Positions 16,857-25,687 of a stretch of DNA of 64,000 nucleotides are shown here, in pieces. Both the position numbers and the translations under genes were made by a program. Every line of letters begins with the position of its first letter. Position 1 is the first letter of the stretch. Below the pieces are notes generated by a model that had not been told where the DNA came from, did not search any database, and saw nothing but the letters and a program-made list of their open reading frames with translations. Origin of the DNA: Reyranella humidisoli (lineage in GTDB: Bacteria > Pseudomonadota > Alphaproteobacteria > Reyranellales > Reyranellaceae); contig NZ_JAHOPB010000001.1 of NCBI RefSeq assembly GCF_019039055.1, positions 1,736,001 through 1,800,000 of the forward strand. The letters are read 5' to 3'.

Positions 16857-17944
16857 TTCTGCGCTGCCACGAAGCGGGCGAGCGAGGCCTGCACCGCCTT
16901 CACCTCGGTCTCGGTGCCGACGGTGATGCGCAGATGCTCGGGCAGGCCGTAGCCCGCGACCAGGCGCGGGATCAGGCCGTCGTTCATCATCCACTCGTTG
17001 GCCGCCGCGGCGCGCTCCTTCGAACCGAAGCCGACCAGCAGGAAGTTGCCGACGCTGGGCAGCGGCTTCAGGCCGAGCTTCGTCAGCTCCGCGCTGAGCC
17101 AGGGCAGCCAGATGTCGTTGTTGGTGCGGCTGGCGTCGGTATGGGCGATGTCGTCGAGCGCCGCGACGCCTGCGATCTGCGCGGCGAGGTTGACGTTGAA
17201 CGGCTGGCGCAGCCGGCTCATCACATCGACGATGCCGGCCGGGCCGTACATCCAGCCGAGCCGCAGCCCGCCCAGCCCGTAGATCTTCGAGAAGGTGCGG
17301 GTCATCACCACGTTCTCGGCCTGGTCGACCAGCTCGACGCCCGACTCGTAGTCGTTCTTGCTGACATACTCGGCATAGGCCGCGTCGATGATCAGCAGCA
17401 CGTTCTTCGGCAGGCCGGCATGCAGGCGGCGGACATCGTCCTTGGTGACGTAGGTGCCCGTCGGATTGTTCGGATTGGCGAGGCAGACGATGCGAGTCTT
17501 GTTCGTCACCGCGGCGAGCAGCGCGTCGATGTCGCTGCCGTAATCCCTGGCGGGCGCCGCGACCGGCGTGGCGCCGACGCCCAGCGCGTTGATCGCGTAC
17601 ATCAGGAAGCCGTACTGGCTGTAGAGCAGTTCGTCGCCCGGGCCGCAGTAGGCGCGGACCAGCAGGTTCAGGATCTCGTCGGAGCCGGCGCCGCAGACGA
17701 TGCGCGCCGGATCGAGGCCGAAATGGCGTCCGATCGCCTTGCGCAGCTTGCTGGTGTCGCCGTCGGGATAGCGGTGCAGTTCGGACGCCGCCTTGGCGTA
17801 GGCGGCCATCGCCTTGGGCGAGGGGCCGAGCGCGCCCTCGTTGGACGAGAGCTTGGCGATCGTCTCCTTGCCGTCGATCGAGTCCTTGCCCGGCACGTAG
17901 GGCGCGATCTTCATGATGCCCGGACGAGGGGTGAGCGCGCTCAT
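16853..17944 (-). CDS. hisC: Histidinol-phosphate / aromatic aminotransferase (HisC-type)
   Basis: 363-residue fold-type I PLP aminotransferase. The PLP Lys is in TRTFSKIYGLGGLRLGW; other signatures are SSNEGALGPSP, RYPDGD, CLANPNNPTGT and a C-terminal Arg in LRITVGTE. It lies between a chorismate mutase-like gene and tyrA, so here it probably transaminates phenylpyruvate/4-hydroxyphenylpyruvate or prephenate, perhaps as well as imidazole-acetol phosphate. HisC2-type enzymes in alphaproteobacteria serve both pathways. Confidence 0.92.
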   Translation of the reverse strand: MSALTPRPGIMKIAPYVPGKDSIDGKETIAKLSSNEGALGPSPKAMAAYAKAASELHRYPDGDTSKLRKAIGRHFGLDPARIVCGAGSDEILNLLVRAYCGPGDELLYSQYGFLMYAINALGVGATPVAAPARDYGSDIDALLAAVTNKTRIVCLANPNNPTGTYVTKDDVRRLHAGLPKNVLLIIDAAYAEYVSKNDYESGVELVDQAENVVMTRTFSKIYGLGGLRLGWMYGPAGIVDVMSRLRQPFNVNLAAQIAGVAALDDIAHTDASRTNNDIWLPWLSAELTKLGLKPLPSVGNFLLVGFGSKERAAAANEWMMNDGLIPRLVAGYGLPEHLRITVGTETEVKAVQASLARFVAAQK

Positions 17945-17968
17945 GCCAGTCTCCTTCGAAAGTTCAGG

Positions 17969-18820
17969 TCACGGCTTGGCGTCGATCGGCACGGCATAGG
18001 CGCCGATCGCCGCCGCTCGTCCGTTTTCGAGGCCCAGGGCCGCTTCTAGTTCGCGCAGGCGCGGATCTTCGTCGGCGATCACGCCCGGCACCTCGACGAG
18101 ATAGTGATGCACTCCGGCCATGACCTGGTCCAGCGCCGAGGTGAAGGCCGGAAGGCCGGCCTTGGCCAGTGCCGCAGCGATACGGTCGCGGCTCAGGCCG
18201 TTGTTGGCCTCGATGGCGATCAGCGCGCGATCCGAGCCACTCGGCTCGGCGTCGATGCGGGCCAGCACGAAGGCCGAGATGCCGCGCGCGCGGGCGTTGG
18301 GCATCGACAGGAAGGGCAGGCGGGCGATGACGGTCGGCAGGGTCGTGTCCTTGCCGGCGAGCATCGGCCACCACGGCGTGGAATCGGCCTCGAGCGGGGC
18401 GGGGACGACGCCGATGGTCGTCGGCCCGGCGCGCACCGCGGCCAGCACGCCGGCCGGCGTGTCGTGGGCGACGAAGGGGATCTGGCAGCCGAAATGATCG
18501 CGCGCGAGGTCCCAGTATCCGGGCTGGTCGGCCGGGCGGCAGATCGCGATCTTGAGGCCGGGCGTCTGGATGAGCGTGAAGGCGCTCATCATCTCACGCC
18601 ACATGCGATAGACGGCGCCGGCCGGGAACTTCCCGTCATGCGTGGCCAGTCGCTTGCGCAGGACCTGGGCCTCGCGGCCCGGACGCAGCGCCAGGCCGCC
18701 CGACGGCTTGGTTGAGGAAATGTGCGCGACGACCTCCGAGCGGCGACGGATCAGACCGTGCAGGTCCGTGTCGATGGCATCGATTTCCTGCCGCAAGATT
18801 TCGAGATTGGGAGCGTCCAT
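17969..18820 (-). CDS. AroQ-type chorismate mutase with extra C-terminal domain
   Basis: 283 residues. The first ~95 residues match an AroQ chorismate mutase helical domain: LEILRQEIDAIDTDLHGLIRRRSEVVAHI, then LRPGREAQVLRKRL. The remaining ~185 residues (LKIAICRPADQPGYWDLARDHFG..., VRAGPTTIGVVPAP) recall a shortened prephenate-dehydratase/periplasmic-binding fold but lack a clear TRF-type dehydratase motif. Without that motif, dehydratase activity is uncertain. It is first in the operon with hisC (24-base gap), tyrA and chaC, and is divergent from the metX riboswitch region. Confidence 0.8.
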   Translation of the reverse strand: MDAPNLEILRQEIDAIDTDLHGLIRRRSEVVAHISSTKPSGGLALRPGREAQVLRKRLATHDGKFPAGAVYRMWREMMSAFTLIQTPGLKIAICRPADQPGYWDLARDHFGCQIPFVAHDTPAGVLAAVRAGPTTIGVVPAPLEADSTPWWPMLAGKDTTLPTVIARLPFLSMPNARARGISAFVLARIDAEPSGSDRALIAIEANNGLSRDRIAAALAKAGLPAFTSALDQVMAGVHHYLVEVPGVIADEDPRLRELEAALGLENGRAAAIGAYAVPIDAKP

Positions 18821-18898
18821 AAGGCCGTTAATTTCCTGTGCGCAGCGGCGATACTACGTCCGGACGGCCCGCGTAAAGGCAAACAAGCCGCAAGAGAC

Positions 18899-18927
18899 TT
18901 GCCTCGCGCCGCCGACGACCGTATAGA
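18899..18927 (+). promoter_or_regulatory. Sigma70-type promoter for the metX leader
   Basis: TTGCCT (18899-18904) and TATAGA (18922-18927) are separated by exactly 17 bases. Transcription would begin near 18934, right at the first base-paired element of the SAM-II aptamer, which supports both calls. Confidence 0.65.
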
Positions 18928-18932
18928 GCCTC

Positions 18933-18986
18933 TCCGTGGAATTTGGGCCGACCGGCTTGCGACCACGTTAAACATCGCTAAAAGGT
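18933..18986 (+). ncRNA. SAM-II riboswitch upstream of metX
   Basis: Matches the SAM-II (metA-motif) consensus: P1 strands CGTGG (18935-18939) and CCACG (18963-18967), the conserved AATTTG, the CGGCTTGC block, ACGTTAAA and the pseudoknot strand GCTAAAAGG. SAM-II aptamers bind S-adenosylmethionine and shut off methionine-synthesis genes in alphaproteobacteria. Here it precedes metX-metW and is followed by an intrinsic terminator, so control may be by attenuation rather than only by hiding the ribosome site. Confidence 0.9.
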
Positions 18987-19000
18987 CGGAGTGCTCGAAA

Positions 19001-19032
19001 AAAGCCCCCGTCCTTCCGGCCGGGGGCTTTTT
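19001..19032 (+). terminator. Intrinsic terminator/attenuator in metX leader
   Basis: GCCCCCG (19004-19010) pairs with CGGGGGC (19021-19027) around a 10-base loop and is followed by five T. It sits 15 bases after the SAM-II pseudoknot and before the metX start, so SAM binding probably favours this hairpin. The A-run before it makes it partly bidirectional. Confidence 0.85.
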
Positions 19033-19058
19033 CGTTGGCTCCTTCGCGGGAGAGGGCA

Positions 19059-20228
19059 GTGCTGAACGACCTTACCGATGCCGAGCGCAAGGCGCTCGCC
19101 CAGTGCCGCCACGCGGTCCTGGGGGCGGACCGGCCGCTGAGGCTCGACTGCGGCGTCGATCTCGGACCGTATCGCGTCGCCTACCAGACCTACGGCGAGC
19201 TGAACGCCGACAGGTCGAACGCAGTCCTCATCTGCCACGCCCTGACCGGCGACCAGTTCGTCGCCGACCGCAATCCGGTGACCGGCAAGCCCGGCTGGTG
19301 GGAAAGCATCGTCGGCCCGGGGAAGATCCTCGATCCGGCGCGCTACTTCATCATCTGTACCAACGTGCTCGGCGGATGCCTGGGCACCACCGGTCCGCTC
19401 GACACCGATCCGAAGGCCGGCCAGCCCTGGAACCTGCGCTTTCCGGTCGTGACCATCGGCGACATGGTGCGGGCGCAGGTGGCGCTGATCGATCATCTCG
19501 GCATTCCCGACCTGTTCTGCGTCATCGGCGGGTCGATGGGCGGGATGCAGGTGCTCGAATGGACCGCCAGCCATCCGAAGCGCGTCTTCTCGGCCGTGCC
19601 GATCGCCTGCGCCGCCCGTCACTCCGCCCAGAACATCGCATTCCACGAAGTCGGCCGTCAGGCGATCATGGCCGACCCGGAATGGAAGGGCGGTGACTAC
19701 CGGCTGCACCAGACGATGCCGTCGCGCGGCCTCGCGGTGGCCCGCATGACGGCCCACATCACCTACCTTTCGGAACAGGCACTGCAGCGGAAGTTCGGGC
19801 GCGCGCTACAGGATCGCAATGCGCTGGGGTTCGGCTTCGACGCCGACTTCCAGGTCGAGAGCTACCTGCGCTATCAGGGCTCGACCTTCGTCGATCGGTT
19901 CGACGCGAATTCCTATCTCTACATCACCCGCGCGATGGACTATTTCGACCTCGCGGGCGCGCATGGCGGCGTGCTGGCCAATGCCTTCAAGGGCTCGGCT
20001 ACGCGCTTCTGCCTGATGTCCTTCACCAGCGACTGGTTGTTCCCGACGCGCGAGAGCCGCGCGGTCGTGCATGCGCTGAACGCGGCGGCGGCCAACGTGT
20101 CGTTCGTCGAGGTCGACAGCGACAAGGGCCATGACGCCTTCCTGCTCGACGAGCCCGAGATGTTCCGCACGCTCTCCGGCTTTCTCAAGGGTGCCGCGTC
20201 GGTGCGCGGGCTGGGAGGTCTGTCGTGA
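19059..20228 (+). CDS. metX: Homoserine O-acetyltransferase (MetX)
   Basis: 389 residues with GTG start; GGAGAGGG lies just upstream, whereas an upstream TTG at 19035 would fall almost in the terminator. Acylates homoserine in methionine synthesis. Alpha/beta-hydrolase-fold acyltransferase motifs: [17 protein letters not shown], the catalytic Ser in [10 protein letters not shown], the Asp in FTSDWLFPT and the His in [10 protein letters not shown]. Alphaproteobacterial MetX-type enzymes may use acetyl- or succinyl-CoA, and I cannot decide here. The stop overlaps the metW start (GTGA). Confidence 0.93.
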   Translation: MLNDLTDAERKALAQCRHAVLGADRPLRLDCGVDLGPYRVAYQTYGELNADRSNAVLICHALTGDQFVADRNPVTGKPGWWESIVGPGKILDPARYFIICTNVLGGCLGTTGPLDTDPKAGQPWNLRFPVVTIGDMVRAQVALIDHLGIPDLFCVIGGSMGGMQVLEWTASHPKRVFSAVPIACAARHSAQNIAFHEVGRQAIMADPEWKGGDYRLHQTMPSRGLAVARMTAHITYLSEQALQRKFGRALQDRNALGFGFDADFQVESYLRYQGSTFVDRFDANSYLYITRAMDYFDLAGAHGGVLANAFKGSATRFCLMSFTSDWLFPTRESRAVVHALNAAAANVSFVEVDSDKGHDAFLLDEPEMFRTLSGFLKGAASVRGLGGLS

Positions 20229-20830
20229 GCACGCCGATTCGTGTCGATCTGCAGCTCATCGCCGACATGGTCGAACCGGGCACGCGTGCGCTCGACGTCG
20301 GCTGCGGCGACGGCTCGCTGCTCGCCTATCTGATGAACTTCAAGCGGGTCGATGCCCGCGGCATGGAACTCAGCCAGGCCGGCGTGAATGCCTGCGTAGC
20401 CAACGGCCTCTCGGTCATCCAGGGTGACGCCGATACCGACCTGCGCGACTATCCCGACGACGCCTTCGACTACGTGATCCTGAGCCAGACGCTGCAGGCC
20501 ACGCGCGAGCCGCGCCAGGTCCTGGAGCAGATGCTGCGCGTCGGCAAGCACGCCATCGTGTCGTTCCCCAACTTCGCGCACTGGCAGGTGAGGCTGCGGC
20601 TGGTGTTCGGCGGTCGCATGCCCGAGACAACCTCGCTGCCTTACAAGTGGTACGACACGCCCAACATCCATCTCTGCAGTATCGACGACTTTCGCGCGCT
20701 GTGTCGGACGATGGGCGTGCGGATCGAGAGGGCGATCGTCCTGAACAACAAGAGCCGCCGCATCACCTTGCCGCCGCTGCTGGCCAACCTGATCGGTGAG
20801 CAGGCGGTGTTCATGCTGCGGCGGGACTAG
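20225..20830 (+). CDS. metW: MetW methyltransferase-like protein
   Basis: 201 residues. Class I SAM-binding motif near the N-terminus ([15 protein letters not shown]), then [39 protein letters not shown], the MetW hallmark. MetW is encoded with metX in many proteobacteria and is reported to act with MetX in homoserine acylation. Start GTG overlaps the metX stop, so translation is coupled and under the same SAM-II leader. Confidence 0.93.
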   Translation: MSTPIRVDLQLIADMVEPGTRALDVGCGDGSLLAYLMNFKRVDARGMELSQAGVNACVANGLSVIQGDADTDLRDYPDDAFDYVILSQTLQATREPRQVLEQMLRVGKHAIVSFPNFAHWQVRLRLVFGGRMPETTSLPYKWYDTPNIHLCSIDDFRALCRTMGVRIERAIVLNNKSRRITLPPLLANLIGEQAVFMLRRD

Positions 20831-20837
20831 CCGGACG

Positions 20838-22619
20838 CTACGGGCCTTTGTCGGCCGTCGCCGAGATCGCGAGATTCCTGCCCAGGAATGCGCGGTCGCC
20901 GGGTCCTCCCGGACCATGTCCGACGCTCCAGAGTTCTGGCCAGTCCAGACGTTCCGCGCCCCACGCGGACGCTGCCGACAGGGAAGTCCAGGGCGCATCG
21001 GCTGCCAGTCGATACAGCAGGCCGCCCGGCCCCATGCCCGGGTGAACGAGTAATTGAATGTCGAACGGCGCATCGGCCGCGATCGAGGGGCCGAGCCAGT
21101 AATGCGGGCTGCGGCCGGGTTCAGGTTCGAGGATCACCGTCAGCCGCTGCGACGGTCCGCTCAGTCCGATCCAGACCGGCGCGCGGACACCCGGCCGGCA
21201 CGCCGCGAGGAACGTCTGGGCCGAACTGGCGCCGGCATCGGCGGTCTGGCCGGTGAAGCGGAAGGTCGCGATCCTGTCACGGGCGATGCCGGCGTCCTGC
21301 AGGCTGGTCCACCGGTCGACCGTCGGCACGGACGGCGGCCAGGACAGGCTTTCACGGACCTGTCCGCTTGCGTCGAAAACCTGGTAGCGCAGGCCGTCGC
21401 CATCGATCGCGGCCTGCACCGCATGAAGATACTCGATCCCCTCCGGCATTCGATGCGCGGTGCCGGCACCGGCCGTGCAGATCTGCAGGACGCCGCGATG
21501 GACCTGGATGTCGAAGGCGAGGATGTGGCCGCACAGGTAAGCGAGTACGCCGTTCGCGCTCAGCACATCCCAGAAGATGTTTGCATGCTCGGGGCCGACG
21601 TCGCGCTGATAGGGACCGCTGAAGCCGTTGACCGGATGGATCGGATGATGGCCGGCGACAACCTTGTGACGCGCATCGGCGTGCTGGTTCAGCACGGCGC
21701 GAAGCCAGTCCGTCTCGACGTGACCTTCGCCACCCAGACCCGTCCAGAGCGTGTGTACGAAGACGAGCAGAAGGTCGCCGCGCCGTATCCAGTACGACAG
21801 GCCTTCCTGCCCGACCGGTCCATTGCGAGGCAGGTGAGCATGAATCTCACGGAACACCTGCTCGCTCATGACGTCGTAGGTCGCGTGGTTGCTGGTCGTG
21901 TGCCACATCGGAGTTGCGCGTCTATCGAGCCAGGCCATCTCCTGATCGAGCCAGTGGCGCCACTGCTGGCGCAGAGCATCGGCATCGGCCGTGTAGCCGG
22001 CGATCTCGTCGCCGAGGAACAGGATGAATTCGGGCGAGGGCACGAGACGCCGCACCGAGGCATTGATGCCTGCGAAGGTCCTTTCGTGCGGGGCGCCCGG
22101 CACGCCGGAGCACGCGTCGCCATAGAAGACAAATTGATGGCCGGGGCCGCGAGGCATTAGCGCCGGGATCGATTGGCCGGCGGCCGGGCGTTCGTAGAAC
22201 CCCTCGATCGCGTCTTCCCGCACCTTCACGAAGCCGTGGCGCAGGTAGAGCCGGTCGGCCTTGCTGCCGGTCAGCACTTCGAGGCGGACGGGGAGACCCG
22301 TCGCGTCGGCTTCGGCCAGCAGCGCTTTCAGGATCGTCGTGCCGAGGCCGGAGCCGTGCAGGCGGCGCTCGAGATAGAACGAGTCGATCCTGATCTCTTG
22401 CTCGTGCTCGCGGAACCCGACGCAGCCCACGCGCACGCCGTCCTGCAGGATCAGCCGTGTGCCGGGCTCGTCGAAGTGGCCGCGGAACATGCGGCGCGAG
22501 CGCTCGGGTGTGTAGCGGCCGACCCGTTCGAGATGCTCTCGCATCACGTCGGTGCGAATCGCCAGCAACGGCTCGAAGTCATCTTCGGTCACGGGACCGA
22601 AGCGCCATGCCTCAGTCAC
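20838..22619 (-). CDS. Fusion of GNAT acetyltransferase and metallophosphoesterase-like domain
   Basis: 593 residues, GTG start overlapping the YbaK gene stop by 8 bases. Residues 1 to ~150 form a GNAT domain (RIDSFYLERRLHGSGLGTTILKALL, YLRHGFVKV). After a linker comes a metallophosphoesterase-like region with variant motifs: FLGDEIAGY, TSNHATYD, VVAGHHPIHPVNG and YLCGHILAFDIQVH. The final ~160 residues (FTGQTADAGASS..., ending in ATADKGP) look like a beta-rich domain of unknown role. No signal peptide. The combination is unusual; the substrate is unknown. Confidence 0.8.
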   Translation of the reverse strand: MTEAWRFGPVTEDDFEPLLAIRTDVMREHLERVGRYTPERSRRMFRGHFDEPGTRLILQDGVRVGCVGFREHEQEIRIDSFYLERRLHGSGLGTTILKALLAEADATGLPVRLEVLTGSKADRLYLRHGFVKVREDAIEGFYERPAAGQSIPALMPRGPGHQFVFYGDACSGVPGAPHERTFAGINASVRRLVPSPEFILFLGDEIAGYTADADALRQQWRHWLDQEMAWLDRRATPMWHTTSNHATYDVMSEQVFREIHAHLPRNGPVGQEGLSYWIRRGDLLLVFVHTLWTGLGGEGHVETDWLRAVLNQHADARHKVVAGHHPIHPVNGFSGPYQRDVGPEHANIFWDVLSANGVLAYLCGHILAFDIQVHRGVLQICTAGAGTAHRMPEGIEYLHAVQAAIDGDGLRYQVFDASGQVRESLSWPPSVPTVDRWTSLQDAGIARDRIATFRFTGQTADAGASSAQTFLAACRPGVRAPVWIGLSGPSQRLTVILEPEPGRSPHYWLGPSIAADAPFDIQLLVHPGMGPGGLLYRLAADAPWTSLSAASAWGAERLDWPELWSVGHGPGGPGDRAFLGRNLAISATADKGP

Positions 22620-23100
22620 GCGCCGCGATCCGGGCGAGGCGCGGTTTGGCGATCGCCAGCCAATCCTTCGTATCGAGTTCCATCGAGCGGTCGAGGCGGC
22701 CGGCATTGAAGAACAGTGTCTCGTTGGCGAGCAGGTCTTCCTCGACGACGATTGAAATGGCCGGGTCGAGAGCGAACGGCGGCACCGCGCCCATGACGCA
22801 CCCGGTCAGCGCCTGGGCCGTCTCGGGCGAGGCGAAGCCGCACTTGCGGGCTTCGAAGAGGGCGGCCACGGCGGCGAAGTCGAGCTTGCGGCTGCCCGGC
22901 AGGATGGCGAGCACATGGCGCTTGCCCCCGCCGCCGCCGCGCACGTCCAGCACCATGGCCTTGGCGGCCTGGTCGGGGCGATTGCCGCGGATGGCGCTGA
23001 TCGCTTCCGACTTGCCCTCGGCCTCGTGCTCGATGACGCGGAACTTCGCCTTCGCCTCGGTGAGGAGCGCCACCAGCCGGTCGAAGACTTCACCCGCCAC
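22612..23100 (-). CDS. YbaK/EbsC-type aminoacyl-tRNA deacylase
   Basis: 162 residues, GTG start. The YbaK/prolyl-tRNA editing fold is seen from YRVIEH-like FRVIEHEAEG through AKAMVLDVRGGGGGKRHVLAILPGSRKLDF, the metal-free active-site Lys region, to TGCVMGAVPPFAL, a signature (GxVPPF) of the family. Members hydrolyse mischarged tRNA (Cys-tRNA-Pro, Ala-tRNA-Pro). It overlaps its upstream neighbour by 11 bases and its downstream neighbour by 8, so three genes form one compact operon. Confidence 0.87.
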   Translation of the reverse strand: MAGEVFDRLVALLTEAKAKFRVIEHEAEGKSEAISAIRGNRPDQAAKAMVLDVRGGGGGKRHVLAILPGSRKLDFAAVAALFEARKCGFASPETAQALTGCVMGAVPPFALDPAISIVVEEDLLANETLFFNAGRLDRSMELDTKDWLAIAKPRLARIAARD

Positions 23101-24022
23101 GGATCACCTTCTCCGACAGGATCCTGAGCGCGTCCTCGAGGCTCGGTACCTGGCCATCGGCGGGCGCAATGTGCGCGTCGACCGTACGGCGATGGCTCCT
23201 CTCGATGGCCTCGGTCATCAGCGGATCGACGCCGGTCTCGCGCAGCGTCTGCGCCACCAGCCCCATCTCTTCCCAGCGGCGATGGGCATGCACGACATGC
23301 GTCTGCACGAGCATGGTGATGAAGCCGCTCAGCCCCATCGAGTCCGCATCGCCGAGGCAGCCCAGCACTTCGTCGAGGATGCCCTGTCGTTGCGCGGCGA
23401 CCAGCGCCTCGACACCCAGCGCCTCGATGCCCTTCACCAGCGTGCTGCGCAGCATCTTCACCGACGAGGCGCTGCCGGGCTTCGGTCCCAGCAAGGTGGC
23501 GACGAAACCGTTGTCGTTCATCCAGGCGACCGCCTCGGCGGCGTCCTCACCGGCCACCAGCATCGGCGCCTTGATGCCCTGCTTGAAGAAGCCGCCCATG
23601 ACGGCGACATCGACATAGAGGCCGGCGCCCTTCCCGATCTCGGCGCGGTCCTCGTCCGACATCTTGCCGGTCACGGTGCAGAGGTCGAGATAGTGAGCGC
23701 CCTTCTTCAAGAGGGGAGCAGCGGATTGCGCGGCCGAGAGCGCATGCTCGCCCTGCACGGCACAGATCACGAGATCGGCTTCGCTCAGCGCCTCGGTGTA
23801 GCCGTCGGCGATCGCGATATCGAGACCGCGGGCGACCTTGCCCAGCGCGGTGCCACGCGCGTCCTTGTCGAGCGCGGTGTCGATGGCGATGAGGCGACGC
23901 GGCGCGTTGTCACCCGGCTTGGAGGGACCGCGCCAGCCGCCTTCGGCGGCAAGACCACGGGCGATGGCCGATCCCGCCTCGCCAAAACCCAGCAGCGCGA
24001 TCACGCGCGGAGAAAATGCCAT
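23090..24022 (-). CDS. NAD(P)-dependent oxidoreductase with DUF1932 C-terminal domain
   Basis: 310 residues. The N-terminal Rossmann motif IALLGFGEAGSAIARGL is followed by a 3-hydroxyisobutyrate/6-phosphogluconate dehydrogenase-like region (LVICAVQGEHAL, DVAVMGGFFKQGIKAPMLVAG). The C-terminal helical domain has the DUF1932 pattern (GSASSVKMLRSTLVKGIEAL). The substrate is unknown, probably a small beta-hydroxyacid. First gene of the operon with ybaK-like and the GNAT-phosphoesterase fusion. Confidence 0.83.
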   Translation of the reverse strand: MAFSPRVIALLGFGEAGSAIARGLAAEGGWRGPSKPGDNAPRRLIAIDTALDKDARGTALGKVARGLDIAIADGYTEALSEADLVICAVQGEHALSAAQSAAPLLKKGAHYLDLCTVTGKMSDEDRAEIGKGAGLYVDVAVMGGFFKQGIKAPMLVAGEDAAEAVAWMNDNGFVATLLGPKPGSASSVKMLRSTLVKGIEALGVEALVAAQRQGILDEVLGCLGDADSMGLSGFITMLVQTHVVHAHRRWEEMGLVAQTLRETGVDPLMTEAIERSHRRTVDAHIAPADGQVPSLEDALRILSEKVIRGG

Positions 24023-24040
24023 GTCGTTCTTTCCCGGAGA

Positions 24041-24829
24041 TCAGGAGGCGGGTTTTTCGCCGTCCTCGGTGTTGCGCGCGGCCCCTGCAACCTGGGGGGT
24101 GTCGCGCGAACTGGCGACACGCAGCTTGGGCCGCGCGGCGACGACCGCCTGCGGCTGGCTGCGTTCCGCAATGCCCGCATAGAGCTGCTTGCCGGATTCG
24201 ATGACGTTGACGCCGCCGAAGCGGCCGAGCCAGCGCTGGCCGAAGCGCTCGATCGTCGGCGCCATGCGCATCATGAGCCGCGAGCGCGTCGGCGGCATGT
24301 AGAGCGCGCGCGTCTGGCGCAGCGGTGCGAACATGTTGGCGCGCAGCAGCGCGTTGAGCTGGCCGGCCGAATAGGGATGGCCGTGGTAGAAGGGCGAGCG
24401 GTCGATCTGCGACCAGAAGCCTGTACGGGTCGGCGCCACGACGACCATGCGGCCGCCGTCAGCCATCACGCGCCAGATCTCGCGCAGCATCGGGCGCAAC
24501 TGTTCGGTGCATTCGACGGCATGAACCAGTACCACGCGGTCGACCGAGCGGTCGGGCAGCGGCAGGTCGAGTTCGTCGACCAGGGTCGCGAGGTTGCGGC
24601 CCTCGCGCGGCCACCGCGCCACACCCTGCTGGGCCGGCATGAAGGCGAGCGTGCGGCCGGCCTCCTCCATGAAGGGACGCAGCAGCGGTTGCGCGTAACC
24701 CAGGCCCAGTACGGTCTCGCCTCGAACGTTCGGCCAGATTTCGCGCAACCGGGTGCGCAGCAGCCGCCCGGTCATCTGACCCAGCGTGCTGCCGTAGAAT
24801 TCCTCAAGGTCGAGGACGTCGCTCCACAT
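24041..24829 (-). CDS. Class I SAM-dependent methyltransferase
   Basis: 262 residues. Methyltransferase domain: VRGETVLGLGYAQPLLRPF replaces the usual DxGxG, RSVDRVVLVHAVECTEQLRPMLREIWRVMADGGRMVVVAP fits motifs III-IV of the UbiE/COQ5 type. The C-terminus (~45 residues, TPQVAGAARNTEDGEKPAS) is low-complexity. It is divergent from gloB, and this pairing is common in alphaproteobacteria. The acceptor is unknown. An altered motif I (GLGYAQ) may weaken SAM binding. Confidence 0.82.
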   Translation of the reverse strand: MWSDVLDLEEFYGSTLGQMTGRLLRTRLREIWPNVRGETVLGLGYAQPLLRPFMEEAGRTLAFMPAQQGVARWPREGRNLATLVDELDLPLPDRSVDRVVLVHAVECTEQLRPMLREIWRVMADGGRMVVVAPTRTGFWSQIDRSPFYHGHPYSAGQLNALLRANMFAPLRQTRALYMPPTRSRLMMRMAPTIERFGQRWLGRFGGVNVIESGKQLYAGIAERSQPQAVVAARPKLRVASSRDTPQVAGAARNTEDGEKPAS

Positions 24830-24887
24830 GCCCCGACTGTAGCAGAAAGCCGGGCGGCCGGGCCATGGCCGGCGCATTCCAGCTCTG

Positions 24888-24916
24888 CTAGCGTTGCAAC
24901 ATGAGCACAACGCTAG
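24888..24916. promoter_or_regulatory. 9-bp inverted repeat enclosing the gloB start codon
   Basis: CTAGCGTTG (24888-24896) and CAACGCTAG (24908-24916) are perfect inverted copies with an 11-base spacer that contains the gloB ATG (24901). No Shine-Dalgarno is seen before this ATG. The dyad could be an operator in a divergent promoter region, or an RNA hairpin presenting the start codon in its loop. Confidence 0.5.
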
Positions 24917-25677
24917 ACATCGTCCGAATCCCGGTCCTGAACGACAATTACGTGTGGTTGATGCGCGAGCCGCAGAGCGGCGCCGTCGGCGTCGTCGATC
25001 CCGCCGTGGCCGGTCCGGTCCTCGCGGAGGCCGAAAAGCGCCGCTGGAAGATCACCCATATCCTGAACACCCACCATCATGGCGACCATGTCGGCGGCAA
25101 CCTGGAGATCAAGAAGGCGACCGGCTGCACCATCGTCGGCCTGCGCCAGGACCGCGCCCGCATCCCCGGCATCGACGTCGAGGTCGACGATGGCGATCGC
25201 TACCGGTTCGGCGAGGCCGAAGCCGAGATCTTCTTCGTGCCGGGCCATACCAGCGGCCACATCGCCTACGCGTTCCGCGACCAGAAGGCGCTGTTCTGCG
25301 GCGACACGCTGTTCGCGCTGGGCTGCGGCCGCATGTTCGAGGGCACGCCGCAGCAGTTCTGGACATCGCTCAGCCGCCTGCGCGCTCTGTCCGACGACAT
25401 GCGCGTCTACTGCGCCCACGAATACACCCAGTCGAACGCGCGCTTCGCGCTGACCGTCGAGACCGGCAACCAGCAACTGAAGGCACGCTCGGCCGCGATC
25501 GACGCGGCGCGCGCCAAGGGCGAGGCCACCGTGCCGTCGCTGCTCGGCGAGGAAAAAGCCACCAACCCGTTCCTGCGCGCTGACGTGCCGGCGGTCCAGG
25601 CCGCGGTCGGCCTCGCCGGCGGCGATCCCGTCGCGGTGTTCGCCGAAGTGCGTCACCGCAAGGACGTGTTCCGCTAG
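24901..25677 (+). CDS. gloB: Hydroxyacylglutathione hydrolase (glyoxalase II)
   Basis: 258 residues. Hydrolyses S-D-lactoylglutathione in methylglyoxal detoxification. Metallo-beta-lactamase fold with binuclear metal motif THHHGDHVGGN, then PGHTSGH, FCGDTLFALGCGRMFEGT and CAHEYTQSNARFA, all glyoxalase II hallmarks, plus C-terminal glutathione-binding HRKDVFR. With chaC in the same window, two glutathione-consuming enzymes are present. The start codon lies inside a dyad symmetry (see separate feature). Confidence 0.95.
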   Translation: MSTTLDIVRIPVLNDNYVWLMREPQSGAVGVVDPAVAGPVLAEAEKRRWKITHILNTHHHGDHVGGNLEIKKATGCTIVGLRQDRARIPGIDVEVDDGDRYRFGEAEAEIFFVPGHTSGHIAYAFRDQKALFCGDTLFALGCGRMFEGTPQQFWTSLSRLRALSDDMRVYCAHEYTQSNARFALTVETGNQQLKARSAAIDAARAKGEATVPSLLGEEKATNPFLRADVPAVQAAVGLAGGDPVAVFAEVRHRKDVFR

Positions 25678-25687
25678 GGCTAACGAA

